A stretch of 64,000 nt of DNA from Bryopsis sp. KO-2023 (Eukaryota > Chlorophyta > Ulvophyceae > Bryopsidales > Bryopsidaceae). Position numbers and translations under genes: made by a program. Under the pieces are notes generated by a model. It ran no database searches. It was not told the DNA's origin and saw only the letters and a list, made by a program, of their open reading frames with translations. Below are positions 30,908 to 40,544 of the stretch, piece by piece (within the stretch, counting starts at the first letter, position 1; each line of letters starts with the position of its first letter). Where the stretch lies: contig BSYQ01000002.1 of NCBI GenBank assembly GCA_030272585.1, positions 8,370,001 to 8,434,000 on the forward strand, written 5' to 3'.

Positions 30908-32125
30908 ATGACTGCACCGACTCCTGTCTCTAGCGCCCTTGATGCGTTAAATGCGGCGTTCACTGAGGAGACAAAGAGGCTACAGGCCACGGTAGCGGCA
31001 CAAAAAGAAAGGATTCAGCAGCTTGAAGATGAACTGGCCGCTACAAAGGAGGCACTGGCGAACGCTAGGAAGGAAGCAGAAGGGGACGCGCGAAAATGGG
31101 GACAGAACCGTGAGGCGGAAATGATTACAGGAATAGAGAAGGCAATAGGAGTTCTGGAAGGAACGTTGAAACAGCTGAGCGTCGCAGACGCAGAGGGAAT
31201 TGATCAGAAGCTCGGAAGGGAAACGGGTCGAGCCAAGGAGGCAGAAGGGGGACAGTCAGAGCAACCATCTGACGAAGAAATGGATGAGCCCCCGAAATGG
31301 AAAACCACCAGACGTCGTAACAAGGCGTTGCGTCGAAACCCCTTCGTACTGGACGAAGCTACGGAGGTGGATCTGACTGAGGGAGATATCGGAAGTGAGG
31401 AAGGTGCCGTCGAAGAAATGGTGGATACGGATCAGGAGGAATGGGACTCTCTTTACGGGACTGAAAGTAAGATGGACGTGAACCCCCCTTCGCGACCACC
31501 CACTACCGAGTCCGAGCCTGCCGTCGTTCCACCTGGACTCGCACCGTCTCCCAACATTCCAACGTCACCAACAGCGCCGAGCGTCGTAGCCCCATTCAGT
31601 TGTATTGCGTGTGGGGTTACGCGAACGGCCCCACGCCAAACGGACCAGATCCTATGCCCCCGCAATCACCTCGTGTGCCGGACCCACCACGCAGGATACC
31701 GCATCGCCGTGCGCGCCGCCAAATTCTACGAGCAAGGCCTCACCCCGTCCACAGCGCAACTGCTAGCCAATTCGGCAGACCCGGTCCAGGGCGCGGTTGA
31801 ACTCGTGCCGCAATGGGGTAACCCGTTCCCGAGTTGCCCCATGTGCCAGAAAGATGTTCTCCCGCTCTGGACCGGGAAAAGCAAAAAGCAGCTGCGCGAC
31901 TGGAACGCGGCTTATCTCAAGGCCGTTGGGGTGGATCCCGTGGGAAATCGACAAGCGAGAGGCACTTCACAGGGAGCGGTATCAATGGAGCAAACGCAGA
32001 GTCGAGCGGAGCCAACAGCATCACGCGGTTCGGGGCCGGACCATTCAGGAGTGTCTTCGCAGCAAACGCAGGCGGTCCAAGGTCCCAGAACGCGACTTCG
32101 CAGTCGTGGCGGTAACCAGGGTTGA
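30908..32125 (+). CDS. Third ORF of element 1: coiled coil plus RING-like zinc motif
   Basis: 405 residues starting MTAPTPVSSALDALNAAF. Residues about 20-65 form a coiled coil (RLQATVAAQKERIQQLEDEL). An acidic middle and a Pro/Ser/Thr-rich linker follow. From about 230 there is CIACG, then CPRNHLVCRTH, then at about 305 CPMC: C-x2-C-x14-C-x3-H-x2-C-x2-H ... C-x2-C, a RING-like set of eight ligands. A final Ser/Gln-rich tail follows. The element 2 counterpart is longer but matches in architecture and in the HLVCxxH core. There is no membrane segment or signal peptide, so it is not an envelope protein. It is separated from pol by 314 bases with a TATA-like box, which suggests separate expression. 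Confidence 0.8.
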   Translation: MTAPTPVSSALDALNAAFTEETKRLQATVAAQKERIQQLEDELAATKEALANARKEAEGDARKWGQNREAEMITGIEKAIGVLEGTLKQLSVADAEGIDQKLGRETGRAKEAEGGQSEQPSDEEMDEPPKWKTTRRRNKALRRNPFVLDEATEVDLTEGDIGSEEGAVEEMVDTDQEEWDSLYGTESKMDVNPPSRPPTTESEPAVVPPGLAPSPNIPTSPTAPSVVAPFSCIACGVTRTAPRQTDQILCPRNHLVCRTHHAGYRIAVRAAKFYEQGLTPSTAQLLANSADPVQGAVELVPQWGNPFPSCPMCQKDVLPLWTGKSKKQLRDWNAAYLKAVGVDPVGNRQARGTSQGAVSMEQTQSRAEPTASRGSGPDHSGVSSQQTQAVQGPRTRLRSRGGNQG

Positions 32126-32476
32126 GTTTCTTCGGTTTGGATGGACCCAGCAGTCAGGGGGTTTTTCTTGATTCAGTTTGGGGTTTGGGAAACCCAGGGT
32201 TTTTGGTTTTGGTGGTATGGGTGGTTTTTGGGTTGTTTTTGTTTTGTTTTGTTTTGTTTTGATCAGGGCAGTGGCCCAGGGGAACTGAGATGAACTCAGT
32301 TTATTTTCTTTTGGATCAGGGCAGTGGCCCAGGGGGACTGATATGAACTCAGTTTGTTTTGAACACAAACATTTTTGGCATGTAAAAAGGAGTTCGGGTT
32401 TGCTTGATTGTTCTTATCGTCTCTTTCCTTAAACACTTGGTGCTCGGGACGCGCACTTGGTGGGGGGGGGAGTGGT
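32126..32476 (+). other. 3' untranslated region and polypurine tract of element 1
   Basis: Contains a (GTTTT)n run near 32238-32260, two tandem copies of a unit of about 52 bp (GATCAGGGCAGTGGCCCAGG at about 32261 and 32312) and a G-rich polypurine tract (32458-32476) abutting the 3' LTR. Confidence 0.75.
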
Positions 32477-32886
32477 TGATACGAACGTGGATCTCAGGAA
32501 CGAGTCCACAAACAATCTAAGTCAATCCAGTCGGACTGGATAGCCTGGTCCGGTAAACTGTGCCGGATTCGGTAAACAGTACCGGTCCAGCACTACAGTC
32601 CGACTGACCCGAATGAGAGGTGGCCTCGGTGGTGTTACCGTAGCCACACAATCCAACCAACGGCCCTGAGGGGATTTGGTCTGGATCTGTCGGTCCAGGG
32701 AACTGTGAGTCGGACCGCTCTCATCCGTTCCTTTTGCCAGGTTGTCGGTCCGGTCCCATATTTATTGGACCCGGACCGAGGTAACAATGTTCTTAGAGTA
32801 AGCTTGTAAGCAAGACTCTTATCCGTGTTTCCGTGGTTCTAGACGTAAGTCTACCATCAGTTGATTACTCTCCCGTGTTTTTATCA
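32477..32886 (+). repeat. 3' LTR of element 1
   Basis: 410-bp direct copy of 13608-14017, followed by target duplication GCGAG and the tail of F-box gene 2. Confidence 0.95.
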
Positions 32887-33452
32887 GCGAGTGTGTGAGG
32901 AGTTTTGATTGCTCGCACAATCGGAACCAGGATGTTTGGCAAAGGATGCACGTATTATCGGTTGATGATGAAAAGTTAGTGGCCGTTCGTGGTAATTGGG
33001 AGATTAGGGAGTGGGATTTTTCCAAGGGGTTGTGACTCACAATATGTGAGCATTCTTTTATTTGTTTATTCTTTATTTTTTTTCTTTTTGTTATAACACG
33101 GGTTTATCGATTGGGAAGCGCAATTTAAAAGAAGAGTCCTTTTTTTCACAACGAACAGAAGCTACCGTTTTCTTCGACGAAAACATAGTGTCAGAAAGCC
33201 ATCCCAAGGGTCCAGTTCTAAATATTATAAGAAATTGGTTCACGCCGTAGCTCATGCCTCACTTTCATCTACGTTCTTGAAAAGGGACGGCAACAAATTC
33301 GTGGAGTGAATATTCATGACTATTACTCTTGCTAGTATATTTACAACGAGAAACAAAAAGCCTTTACCCTTACCATTTCATCCCAACTAGAAATGATGCA
33401 GATCAAATATGGACTACATCTCTCCTGTTATTGGCATCTTGAGCAGACTTAC

Positions 33453-33652
33453 CTCGCACAGCTTCAATCTCGTGTTCCCTGGCAACTCTCTGGGCGACGT
33501 TCTTCTCGAGGCTCGCTTGTAGATATTTTATCAGGGCGTCATTGGCAGATATGCAACGGTTATTTTCTTCGAGTCTCTCCAGGACGCTGTGTAGATGCGC
33601 ATCTTTCGCGTCAAGGGCGACCTGGACGATAGCGAACAAACGGGTGTCCCGT
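33453..33652 (-). CDS. Candidate coiled-coil exon of an unassembled gene
   Basis: A 200-base minus-strand exon between a CCCCAG acceptor and a GTAAGT donor reads RDTRLFAIVQVALDAKDAHL, then LERLEENNRCISANDALI and ends REHEIEAVR. The leucine and charged-residue spacing suggests a coiled coil. A second candidate exon upstream on this strand (33836-33772, SRLKQSLKEVDSESDGINSLK) is open and has good splice signals, but its phase does not match this one under the simplest joining. Either an exon is missing or the gene has decayed. Confidence 0.35.
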
Positions 33653-33771
33653 CTGGGGGTGCATTACAGCAAAAACGGTAAAATAGTTTCGGTCGATTGA
33701 TGCTTTAGGCTCTGGCCTGGCATTATGTGTTGTAGTCTTTCTGATAAGAAAACAAGACAACCAACGAGTAC

Positions 33772-33836
33772 CTTCAACGAGTTTATGCCATCAGACTCGC
33801 TGTCTACTTCCTTCAGCGACTGCTTCAGCCTCGACC
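33772..33836 (-). CDS. Candidate small exon, coiled-coil-like
   Basis: 65 bases between CAG and GTACTC on the minus strand, encoding a charged helical stretch KQSLKEVDSESDGINSLK. It is likely from the same gene as 33453-33652, but the phases disagree, so the model is incomplete. Confidence 0.25.
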
Positions 33837-34299
33837 CTGTGTCTGCTCAATGACAAGCCAAGAAAAAAAGATTCAATGTGCGATCCACATTGTCGTCATT
33901 TCGGACACGTGGTTCACAAATCAGCCACAGCTTCCGATATATCCACCCCACAGAATCGAAGGGGGAATGAGAGAAAAACCATAACAGTACGCCTGTCCCG
34001 ACTGTGCTTGGCGAGCCAAAGCAAAAAAAAAAAAGATACAAACGGCGAGACAAGCAACCCTATTCGTGCACTTCGACCTCCTTGCGCAGTGTGTGAGAAT
34101 ATGGGCTGAGAGAGGTGCTGTTCACCTCGCATGGAACCCTCCTGTGGGTTGCAAAGCTCGTCTTCTTCGACGGCATCACCCCTTGACTGCGTGGCGGAAG
34201 CCATTCCCGAAACCGGACTGTGACGTTTGGCAGGACTTTATAAGCTTGCAGGATGGATGGTAGACGTTGCTGTATGAGGGAAGTTCCAGGGATGCTGCG

Positions 34300-34620
34300 C
34301 CCGACATGACACGGCGATTAAAATGCACCCATAACGCACACACAAGCGTTTCAAACGGGCTGGAAACGCTCACGTAACCTGCAAATCGTGAACAGACGGA
34401 AGCTTGGATTCGGCTGCTGCCCCAAATGTTTTGAATGAATCACAAAAAAGCCGAGCGCGGGGAAACCTCTTGAGTTTAGGGTTCAAATTTTTCCTTCTCG
34501 GTTCGACCAGGACCCTGAAGTCCGGTGTTGCTTGTTTCCCTGAATAAGGAGCTCAAAAAAGAGAGACTAAAGCTGGTGATGCACCCTTCTGTTCCCAACC
34601 TTTAACCTTGATAACCTATT
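34300..34620 (+). repeat. Dispersed repeat B, copy 1
   Basis: Matches 44260-44600 in the same orientation. Shared blocks are CGGGCTGGAAACGCTCACGT, GGAAGCTT...TTCGGCTGCTGC and CGGGGAAACCTCTTG, followed by a box-B-like GGGTTCAAATTT (GGGTTCGAATTCC in the other copy). This suggests a Pol III-type SINE. No terminal repeats were found. Confidence 0.6.
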
Positions 34621-35308
34621 TTTTGAACTTGACCTGGCTGGAATAAAATACACTACAGAGTTGTTTCTTTTTGTTTTGAGGGGCCTTTCCATTTGAACAA
34701 ATTATGCATATATATTGAGAAGTCGAGTCTTTTTTTTTGTGTTGAGGGATGGACATCAGGAGCACAGACGACGACGAGGGGTTTCCAGGGGTACAGATAC
34801 AAAAGTGAATAACCAGTACAAAAATACAAGAATTCACTCTCCTATTTAATCCACCCCACACTAAAAAAGTCATCCTTGGAATAAAATGCTATGTTTGTTT
34901 GTTCGTCCCTGGAACGTTTCAGTGACGAAACGTTGGAATGTAGTCCAAGACAATGTTGATGTTGAATAGAACCTGGCGATCAGACCAAAGTGTAGAAAAC
35001 TCGACTGTTGCAAATTTTGATGGGTAGATCAGGAGAGTAAGGGGCAAAATAAGATGGCCACGCATGGTCTTGCAGTTTCCTGCTGCGTCAAACGCATCCT
35101 GGCGATATAACTCTGGACCCATATTTCAGCCCACTCCTCTCCTGTAAACCCATTGTCCTGAAACCTCGATCTTTCATACCACAGAAACTTCAAAAAAAAA
35201 AACCACAGAAACTTCATCAGGGTACTTAAAAACATATTCTTCTGAGTGAAAGCCAAAACAAAAACAGTTTGGGTGCTTGAAGCAAATTCCTATCGTCAAT
35301 CAAGTGAG

Positions 35309-35464
35309 ATGTGTGGTTTGGAGCCCCATGTCTTGGAGTTGAGTGCCCAACTGAAGCAACAAAGTGAACTTATCCAGAATTTGGTAGATGAGCTCGAGAA
35401 AAAGGATGCGAAAATCGAGAAGCTGGAGGCCGCTGCAGGTGGGGAGCAACAGTCCACAGACTGA
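35309..35464 (+). CDS. Small leucine-zipper-like ORF
   Basis: 51 codons starting MCGLEPHVLELSAQLKQQ and continuing QNLVDELEKKDAKIEKLE, a good heptad pattern, then a stop. The frame is open upstream to 35246. The stretch resembles the N-terminal dimerisation zippers found on cGMP-dependent kinases, but nothing downstream resembles a kinase. It may be a first exon or a stand-alone relic. Confidence 0.25.
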   Translation: MCGLEPHVLELSAQLKQQSELIQNLVDELEKKDAKIEKLEAAAGGEQQSTD

Positions 35465-35806
35465 CGTACAGCTTGACGACAATCATTTTATAGGTGCATG
35501 AGTGTGTGAGCCCAAGCTTCTTGGGGCAGCGTTCAGAACTGAGTCAACTGTAAAAAAACAACGGTACGGGTTAGTATATGGATATTTGACTCCCCACCTG
35601 ACACTGCACACTGTGAGGAAATTGCTTTGAACAAAGACTTCAACAAACCCAAATTTGTTTGTTTTTGAAGGTCGAGATTATCGCAAAGAGGTATTGTTAG
35701 CGAGGCCTCTGGAAAAACTACGAGAGTTGCTATCCAAAACTGGAGGGAAAACAAGTCAGCAAGTAAAAATGTTATCCTGGCTTTTTTTTTCTCCCTGAAG
35801 GAAGAG

Positions 35807-35877
35807 ATGGCGAATGAGCTTCTGGACGCATGCAAAAACAACAGACCCCCTGTTGGTGAGGTGGACCAACATCTCAC
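35807..35877 (+). CDS. Candidate exon MANELLDACKNN
   Basis: Starts ATG, reads MANELLDACKNNRPPVGEVD and ends at a CAC/GTGAGG donor. It resembles the beginning of an ankyrin-type protein (ELLDA helix). The next plausible exon, 36017 onward, does not continue the frame, so the model is incomplete. Confidence 0.25.
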
Positions 35878-36016
35878 GTGAGGTGTTAATTTGGCCGTTT
35901 GGCTGGGTGCATGCGTCGTATTATTATACCCAAATGAAAATTACAGCCGTTTATTTCATTTCTATTATTTTTCTTTCATCTCATTTTCTTTATTGTTTCT
36001 TTTTTTTTTGCTGTAG

Positions 36017-36210
36017 ATGTTGAAGCTTTTTGGGGAGACAGTGCAGTTTGTTCAAGGTCACCAGGATGCACCATTGTATCGCGCAACACATTTTACTGAG
36101 ATTATCAAAGCGCTCGTCAGAAATGGTAGGTTCAATCAGCTTTCGATGCTGGTTGTTGATGGTCTGAATCTCTCAGAAAAACTGTACTTACTAATTGGGG
36201 CACCTGAGAA
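36017..36210 (+). CDS. Candidate exon, unrecognised
   Basis: Follows a T-rich tract and a GCTGTAG acceptor. It reads MLKLFGETVQFVQGHQDAPL, then YRATHFTEIIKALVRNGRF and LSMLVVDGLNLSEKLYLL. The amphipathic pattern looks genuine, but no domain is recognised. The frame stays open to the stop codon at 36269-36271, past a poly-A tract, so the end is uncertain. Confidence 0.25.
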
Positions 36211-37369
36211 ATCCCACAGGGATGCCTCAGAAAAAAAAAAAAAAAAAACTCTCCACACTGCAAACTTTTAAGATAAAGTAGCATTTTATTCATTGAAGAG
36301 TATCGAGGATTTTAAGAGGGCAGTGTCAAACACCTGTGCATACTCTAAAAAAGTTCTTGTGAGCAGAACTGGCCGTTTTTCACTTTCCTAACCTTTTAAT
36401 GTTTGTTTGGTTTTCAAAGGTGGGAAGTAAGAGATACAGGCGCTGCTTGTTAAGAAGAGAAAAAGCACCATGAATTCCATGTACAAGAAGAAAAAGATTT
36501 TGTGTCAGATTTTCTACTGTTTTGAAATCAAGGAAGCATTGGAACAAATAGAAAGTCTGTATGTACATAACTGGATAGGACTAATAAAAATCCCATTGTT
36601 GAAAAATATTGTAAAATCACAGCAATCCCTGAATGGAGATGAATTTTCAGCATGCCACCATCGTCCACCTTTTTTTGCTTTTTCTTTTTAGCTAGGTATT
36701 GTTTGGCATCGTTCTTTTGAAAGGGGTACGGAAGTGAATCAGGAATCAGGAATCAGGAATCAGTTCACACTTGAGTTGGGGCTGTACACCTGGGGGCTGT
36801 TTTTCTTCTGGAACAGGTTGCTTTTTGTTTTGATTGATATTTGAGAAACAATTTTTTTGTGTATCACAATATCACAGATTTTTCTTTTTGTCACTGTTTT
36901 GCCAATGAGATCAGAGATGCAGGAAAAGAGTTCTCCTCAGATTTTGATATTTGTATGAGATGAAATTCCAGTTGTTTTCTTTTTTTTTGGTATTATGAGA
37001 CAATGGCAATGTGTGCACACTATTTTCGGACGGAAATTAAACCACCAGAAAAAAGGGGTTCATTGATAGCAGCACTGTGTCATTTCGGTCCAAAATCTTA
37101 AAAACAACTTTTGTTTTTATGATCTCAAAGACAAACACCTCCATCCAGATTCAAACCTTTCGAGGATACGATGCTGAGGGATGGACCTCCGGAAGGATGG
37201 ATGGAAAAAAGAATTACTCCAGATCCTCATTCCACCAGCCCTGGATTAGAAGTCGAAAAAAAATTAATTTCAGTTATATTTCTGGCTTGCACATGCAAAA
37301 AACATGCACCATTCAGTGAAAAGACGCTAAGAAAAGAAAAACAGGAAGATCCACACTACGAGAAGTGCC

Positions 37370-37441
37370 GTCCACAGCAAGACTCGAACCTGCAATCTTC
37401 TGCTCCGGAGGTAGACACCTTCTCCATTAGGCCACGTGGAC
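37370..37441 (-). tRNA. tRNA-Arg(CCG), probably degenerate
   Basis: Read on the minus strand, it closely matches the tRNA-Arg at 47745-47816. It keeps the acceptor pairing (one G-T wobble), anticodon loop CTCCGGA and T arm GGTTCGAGTCT. Its anticodon stem has an A-C mismatch (TCTAC against GCAGA), which suggests a decaying copy. No intron is present. 72 nt without CCA. Confidence 0.6.
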
Positions 37442-37963
37442 ACTCAACGAAGGTAGAGTTTATTTGCTTCTGGATTAAGGCTCCGAACACACACTGTTTG
37501 ATGCAATCTTTCTGATTACTGAATGCCGAATTACTTTTCTGGTTGCTTATAAGTTGTTTATCTGTGTTTTTTTGTTCGCCTTCAACCAACCAAAAATATT
37601 ACAAGACATGCCAGGCCAGAGCCTATAGCATCAGGGGCATGCAAAAAAAAACCCTTAGCCTGCAAGGTTTCAAGTTGGAGCCTCCAACAGAATTTTCTTT
37701 TCGTAAAATCGACCTGTAAACTGTGGGTTTAAGCAAGCTTTGGGGATCCGATGGAGCGCCAAGGATCAGTTGCCATTTGGTGTGTCGCACAGGAAGTCAC
37801 CCTCCCAATTCTGATACTCGAGCGTGACTGCCAGTAATGAAAAGCCCTCCCCACCACTCAGAAGCACACGTGTAGCGTCTTGTGGGGTACAAAACGGCGA
37901 AGCCCAACCGTTTCCCCAACAAAGAGAAGCACTCTTCCAGAATACTCTCGATCTCAATTAAGA

Positions 37964-38493
37964 ATGCGTACCTTTGTTGCTATCTTGTTGGTCGCCATTG
38001 TGGCCACCGCCGCAATGGGTGAAACGGGTGGGTTTCCTGTCGATCAAGCTTTCCCCCTACAGGTTTTCTGGGTCAAGAACCTAATTTGTATATTGATTGG
38101 GTTATGTTGCAGATGTCGAAGCTTCTCTGTCTTCTGGGCGTCATTTGGCTGGTTGTGGTTGGAGAAGTGAGTAAAATAGCAAGCTAGGAATTGTGTCCGC
38201 TGCAGTTGACGGAATTTTGTTTTGTGAGGATACCCTGTGTCTGAAAAAGAGCTCTGGGCTGGTTGTGTGCAGATTGTGGTTGGAAGAACCAACAGTGCTG
38301 CCACTGGGCATTTTGGGACGAATGGGCCTGCCGCTGTAAGTGCCATCAAGGCTGCTACGGTGGTGGTGGCGGCGGCGGTGGTGGCGGCGGCGGCGGGGGA
38401 GGAGGAGGAGGAGGCGGCGGTGGTGGTGGTGGTGGTGGTGGTGGTGGTGGCGGCGGCGGCGGCGGCGGAGGTGGAGGAGGGGGTGGCCGCTGA
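37964..38493 (+). CDS. Secreted cysteine-rich protein with poly-glycine tail
   Basis: Three exons fit GT-AG rules and phase: 37964-38027, 38113-38166 and 38273-38493, giving 112 residues. Exon 1 encodes a signal peptide (MRTFVAILLVAIVATAAMGE). Exon 2 adds DVEASLSSGRHLAGCGWR. Exon 3 has NCGWKNQQCCHW and ACRCKCHQGC, giving eight cysteines in the mature part, then about 40 consecutive glycines from a (GGT/GGC)n tract and a final Arg. An alternative reading would start at 38113 with MSKLLCLLGVIWLVVVGE, another signal-like sequence, but its frame then loses the cysteines. The eight cysteines suggest a disulfide-rich extracellular protein. Glycine-rich tails occur in wall or matrix proteins. Family unknown. 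Confidence 0.6.
38400..38480 (+). repeat. (GGT/GGC)n trinucleotide tract in coding sequence
   Basis: An almost pure run of GGN codons inside exon 3 of the cysteine-rich gene, encoding poly-glycine. It is prone to length change in multiples of three. Confidence 0.85.
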
Positions 38494-39356
38494 GTCGTCC
38501 GTGTCTGTGTAGGTTGAAGTGGCAGCTGTTGAGGTCTGACGTGTTTCTATTCAAACTTGCTCGAAGACTTTTTTTTGCTGTGGACTAATGCATGAGGTGA
38601 TTGTATTGTCACAGGTTCTCTCCACAAGAAAGAGAGGGGTGTTCGGTTCCTGTGACTATAGCGAAGTTTTGTGTTCAATGAATTTGACGGGTCGTCCTTT
38701 CTTTGTTAGGCAAGATATCAATCATTGATTGAATAGCATACCTTTGCCGAGCCATGATTCCACAGGGCAGCAGTGGATCTGCTTGGCAATCATTTCCTAG
38801 AGACTGAATTTTGTGAATCATGAAACGTCGCATGTAATGAATTCACTAATGTGAGTTGGGTTTGTTTTGTAAACCTCCTATCAATAGTTTTTTTTTCTTG
38901 GGCAAGTACCCAGAGCGGGCGTTGAACTCTACCAAGTGGGTCCCCCGATTCTGTTTATTGGCTGTTCTTTGCACTCTTTGGACGGATTGGATTTGAAAAC
39001 CACTGCAGGTCTTTTTTTCCGCTCGTTGCTTGTCTGTCCAAGAAATGAAGTGGGCCCTCTTTGTGCATGGACGATATGCAGAAAGAGGAGTTGAGTTTAA
39101 TATCCCCCATCAAGGGTGTCTGCGGAAGCCCCTCCCTGTTTTCTTTGGCGAGAAAACACACGTCCCTTGTCACGGATATGGCAGTCACGTACGGGATAGT
39201 ACGCCTCCACGCTCGAAAGAGCTTCAGGAAGGCGTTCAGAGTGGCTGGTTTCAAGTGGAGGAGTGTTCGTTAGAGCGACCCTGGCACGCTACGCCTCCAG
39301 GAGCACTTCTTCTTTCCACTCCGTCCCTTGTGGACCTTTTCTATAATTGCAATTAT

Positions 39357-39399
39357 TATCCCCTGTACAACTGCCAGCTGGCAGTTTGTATAGGGGATA
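39357..39399. repeat. Near-perfect palindrome / hairpin
   Basis: TATCCCCTGTACAACTGCCA is followed at once by its near reverse complement (GCAGTTTGTATAGGGGATA), giving a stem of about 21 bp with one mismatch and one bulge and almost no loop. No terminator context or coding gene adjoins it. Confidence 0.75.
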
Positions 39400-39484
39400 T
39401 AAACGAGTGAAAGGTTGTGTAAGAGATATTCCATCCTGTGTCCACATCGTCCGTACTTGTCTGTCGTAACACCCTCGGCTCCCT

Positions 39485-39519
39485 CACCAAACCAAACCAA
39501 ACCAAAAATTACATGCGCA
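39485..39519 (-). repeat. Short (TTTGG)n retroposon-tail-like tract
   Basis: ACCAAACCAAACCAAACC followed by AAAAATTACATGCGCA, the same junction as at 11026-11049. Confidence 0.5.
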
Positions 39520-39984
39520 GAAGCCCGGGGTCACTCACCACCACAGCCAACCTTCCCTTGCATTTGAATGTGCAAGCTGGTGAAACTTCCCCTCTTTCGG
39601 TTTGTGTGTCGGTGGAGCGATGGGTGTGAGCGTCCCTGACTCCGTCAACGAGCCACACCCAACCGCAGTGAACACCTGGGCTTAGTGGAGCCAGAAATGT
39701 AACCATTGAATCATGTGATCATTGAATCATATATATAATAGAGCCCCAAGGCTTGTGGTGGCAGAGGAGTGAGAACAAATGAGACAGAACTACACACAAC
39801 CAGGAATACTCCACCATAGCTGATCACACTTCTTGATCTCATATCCCAACACAAATTCAAATCCTCTCAATGCTCCATCAGCATGAAATCCAGTCCATGG
39901 TGGGTGATAGCAAGTGGCTTTTCGGGAACGAAAGTGTGGAAGCTTTGGTTTTCTGCGTGGCATGCGTGTTTATGGGATATCACC

Positions 39985-40507
39985 ACACATGGCTGGTCAG
40001 GGTGGCCAAAGGAGATGTGGAATGCCCCTCGAAAGGGACGTCAGGGACGTCAGTCAGACTGACCGTTGGGTGCAGCCAAAACCAGCTTTTCCAAGCTGGT
40101 CGGAAAGTAGATGGGTGGTGATTGGTAGACTTCTCGTTGGATCTGCACCAACAGTCTGACTGATCCTGAGGAATGGGCGGATGGGTTAGCTGTGGGGGTT
40201 TTCGCTTTTGTTGGAACTTATAGCAGATCCATAAACATCTAGGATCCAACAAAACACGCACACACACCGAAAACAACAACAGTTTTTCCCGAATATGCAT
40301 GAGAATCCCCCAAAAAAGGTAAAGAGTAAAATCGAAAACAAAAACAAAAACCCCGCCGGCGGTTTCAGCACCGGCGGCTACGACCTCCCTGGTGCATCTG
40401 ATCATCCCTGTCAGTTCGAGAGTGAAGGTTCGAACCCGGGACCTGGAGGCCAAGGATCCTCTAGCAGATCCCCTTGACCAGCGGGCGAACGATGACACGC
40501 AGCGATG
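39985..40507 (-). repeat. SINE-like repeat A, copy b
   Basis: Minus-strand copy starting at the tRNA-like segment (CGCCCGCTGGTCAAGG, then TCCCGGGTTCGAACC) and running through the GC-rich palindrome, T-rich stretch and the GGCTGCACCCAACGGTCAG region. It lacks the 5' part seen in the copy at 57985-58946. Confidence 0.65.
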
Positions 40508-40544
40508 TCACCACGCCATCTGGAAGCCGACCCAAACCGAGCAT

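Larger units (their letters stand above)
13608..32886 (+). mobile_element. Element 1: chromodomain Ty3/gypsy LTR retrotransposon, host of a nested insertion
   Basis: Bounded by 410-bp LTRs (13608-14017 and 32477-32886) that look identical by eye, and by target duplication GCGAG (13603-13607 and 32887-32891). Inside, in order, are a primer-binding site, a small upstream ORF, gag, pol in the -1 frame, and a 3' ORF with a coiled coil and RING-like motif. A G-rich polypurine tract precedes the right LTR. Element 2 (19178-29282) sits inside the pol frame. Without element 2 the unit is about 9.2 kb with all frames open, so it was probably an autonomous element at the time it was hit. The integrase carries a C-terminal chromodomain, the hallmark of chromoviruses. 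Confidence 0.95.
12699..33034 (+). pseudogene. F-box/WD40 protein gene 2, nonsense-mutated and split by nested retrotransposons
   Basis: The left part (12699-13607) encodes MSDYIPIEWDLPRDIL, an F-box ending CSCVAPHWREV, and WD40 units such as LQGHEGDVTCLL...LLISGSGDGSI and FRGHKRYVTSV...KTIKIWDAMKGE. The right part (32887-33034) supplies the last coding stretch, ending REWDFSKGL and a stop. It joins in frame once 13608-32886 and one GCGAG duplicate are set aside. The intact paralogue at 56458 ends HWDFSKHF at the matching place. A TGA at 13341-13343 interrupts the frame where the paralogue has CGA (arginine), a one-base C-to-T change at a CpG. The gene is therefore doubly inactivated. Which event came first cannot be read from the sequence. 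Confidence 0.88.
33035..37369. other. Mostly noncoding stretch with scattered exon-like pieces
   Basis: No complete gene could be assembled. Candidate exons are listed separately at 33453, 33772, 35309, 35807 and 36017, together with dispersed repeat B near 34300. A short (GGAATCA)n run lies at about 36736-36761. The remainder is AT-rich with poly-A and poly-T runs. Confidence 0.35.
38494..39984. other. Intergenic stretch
   Basis: No gene is supported. It contains a near-perfect inverted repeat at 39357-39399 and an (AAACC)n/AAAAATTAC tract at 39485-39519. Confidence 0.4.

Noticed and set aside
35807-36210. A two-exon ankyrin-like gene joining 35807-35877 to 36017
   Set aside because: Joining at the visible GT-AG sites creates an immediate stop, so the two candidate exons are listed separately with low confidence.
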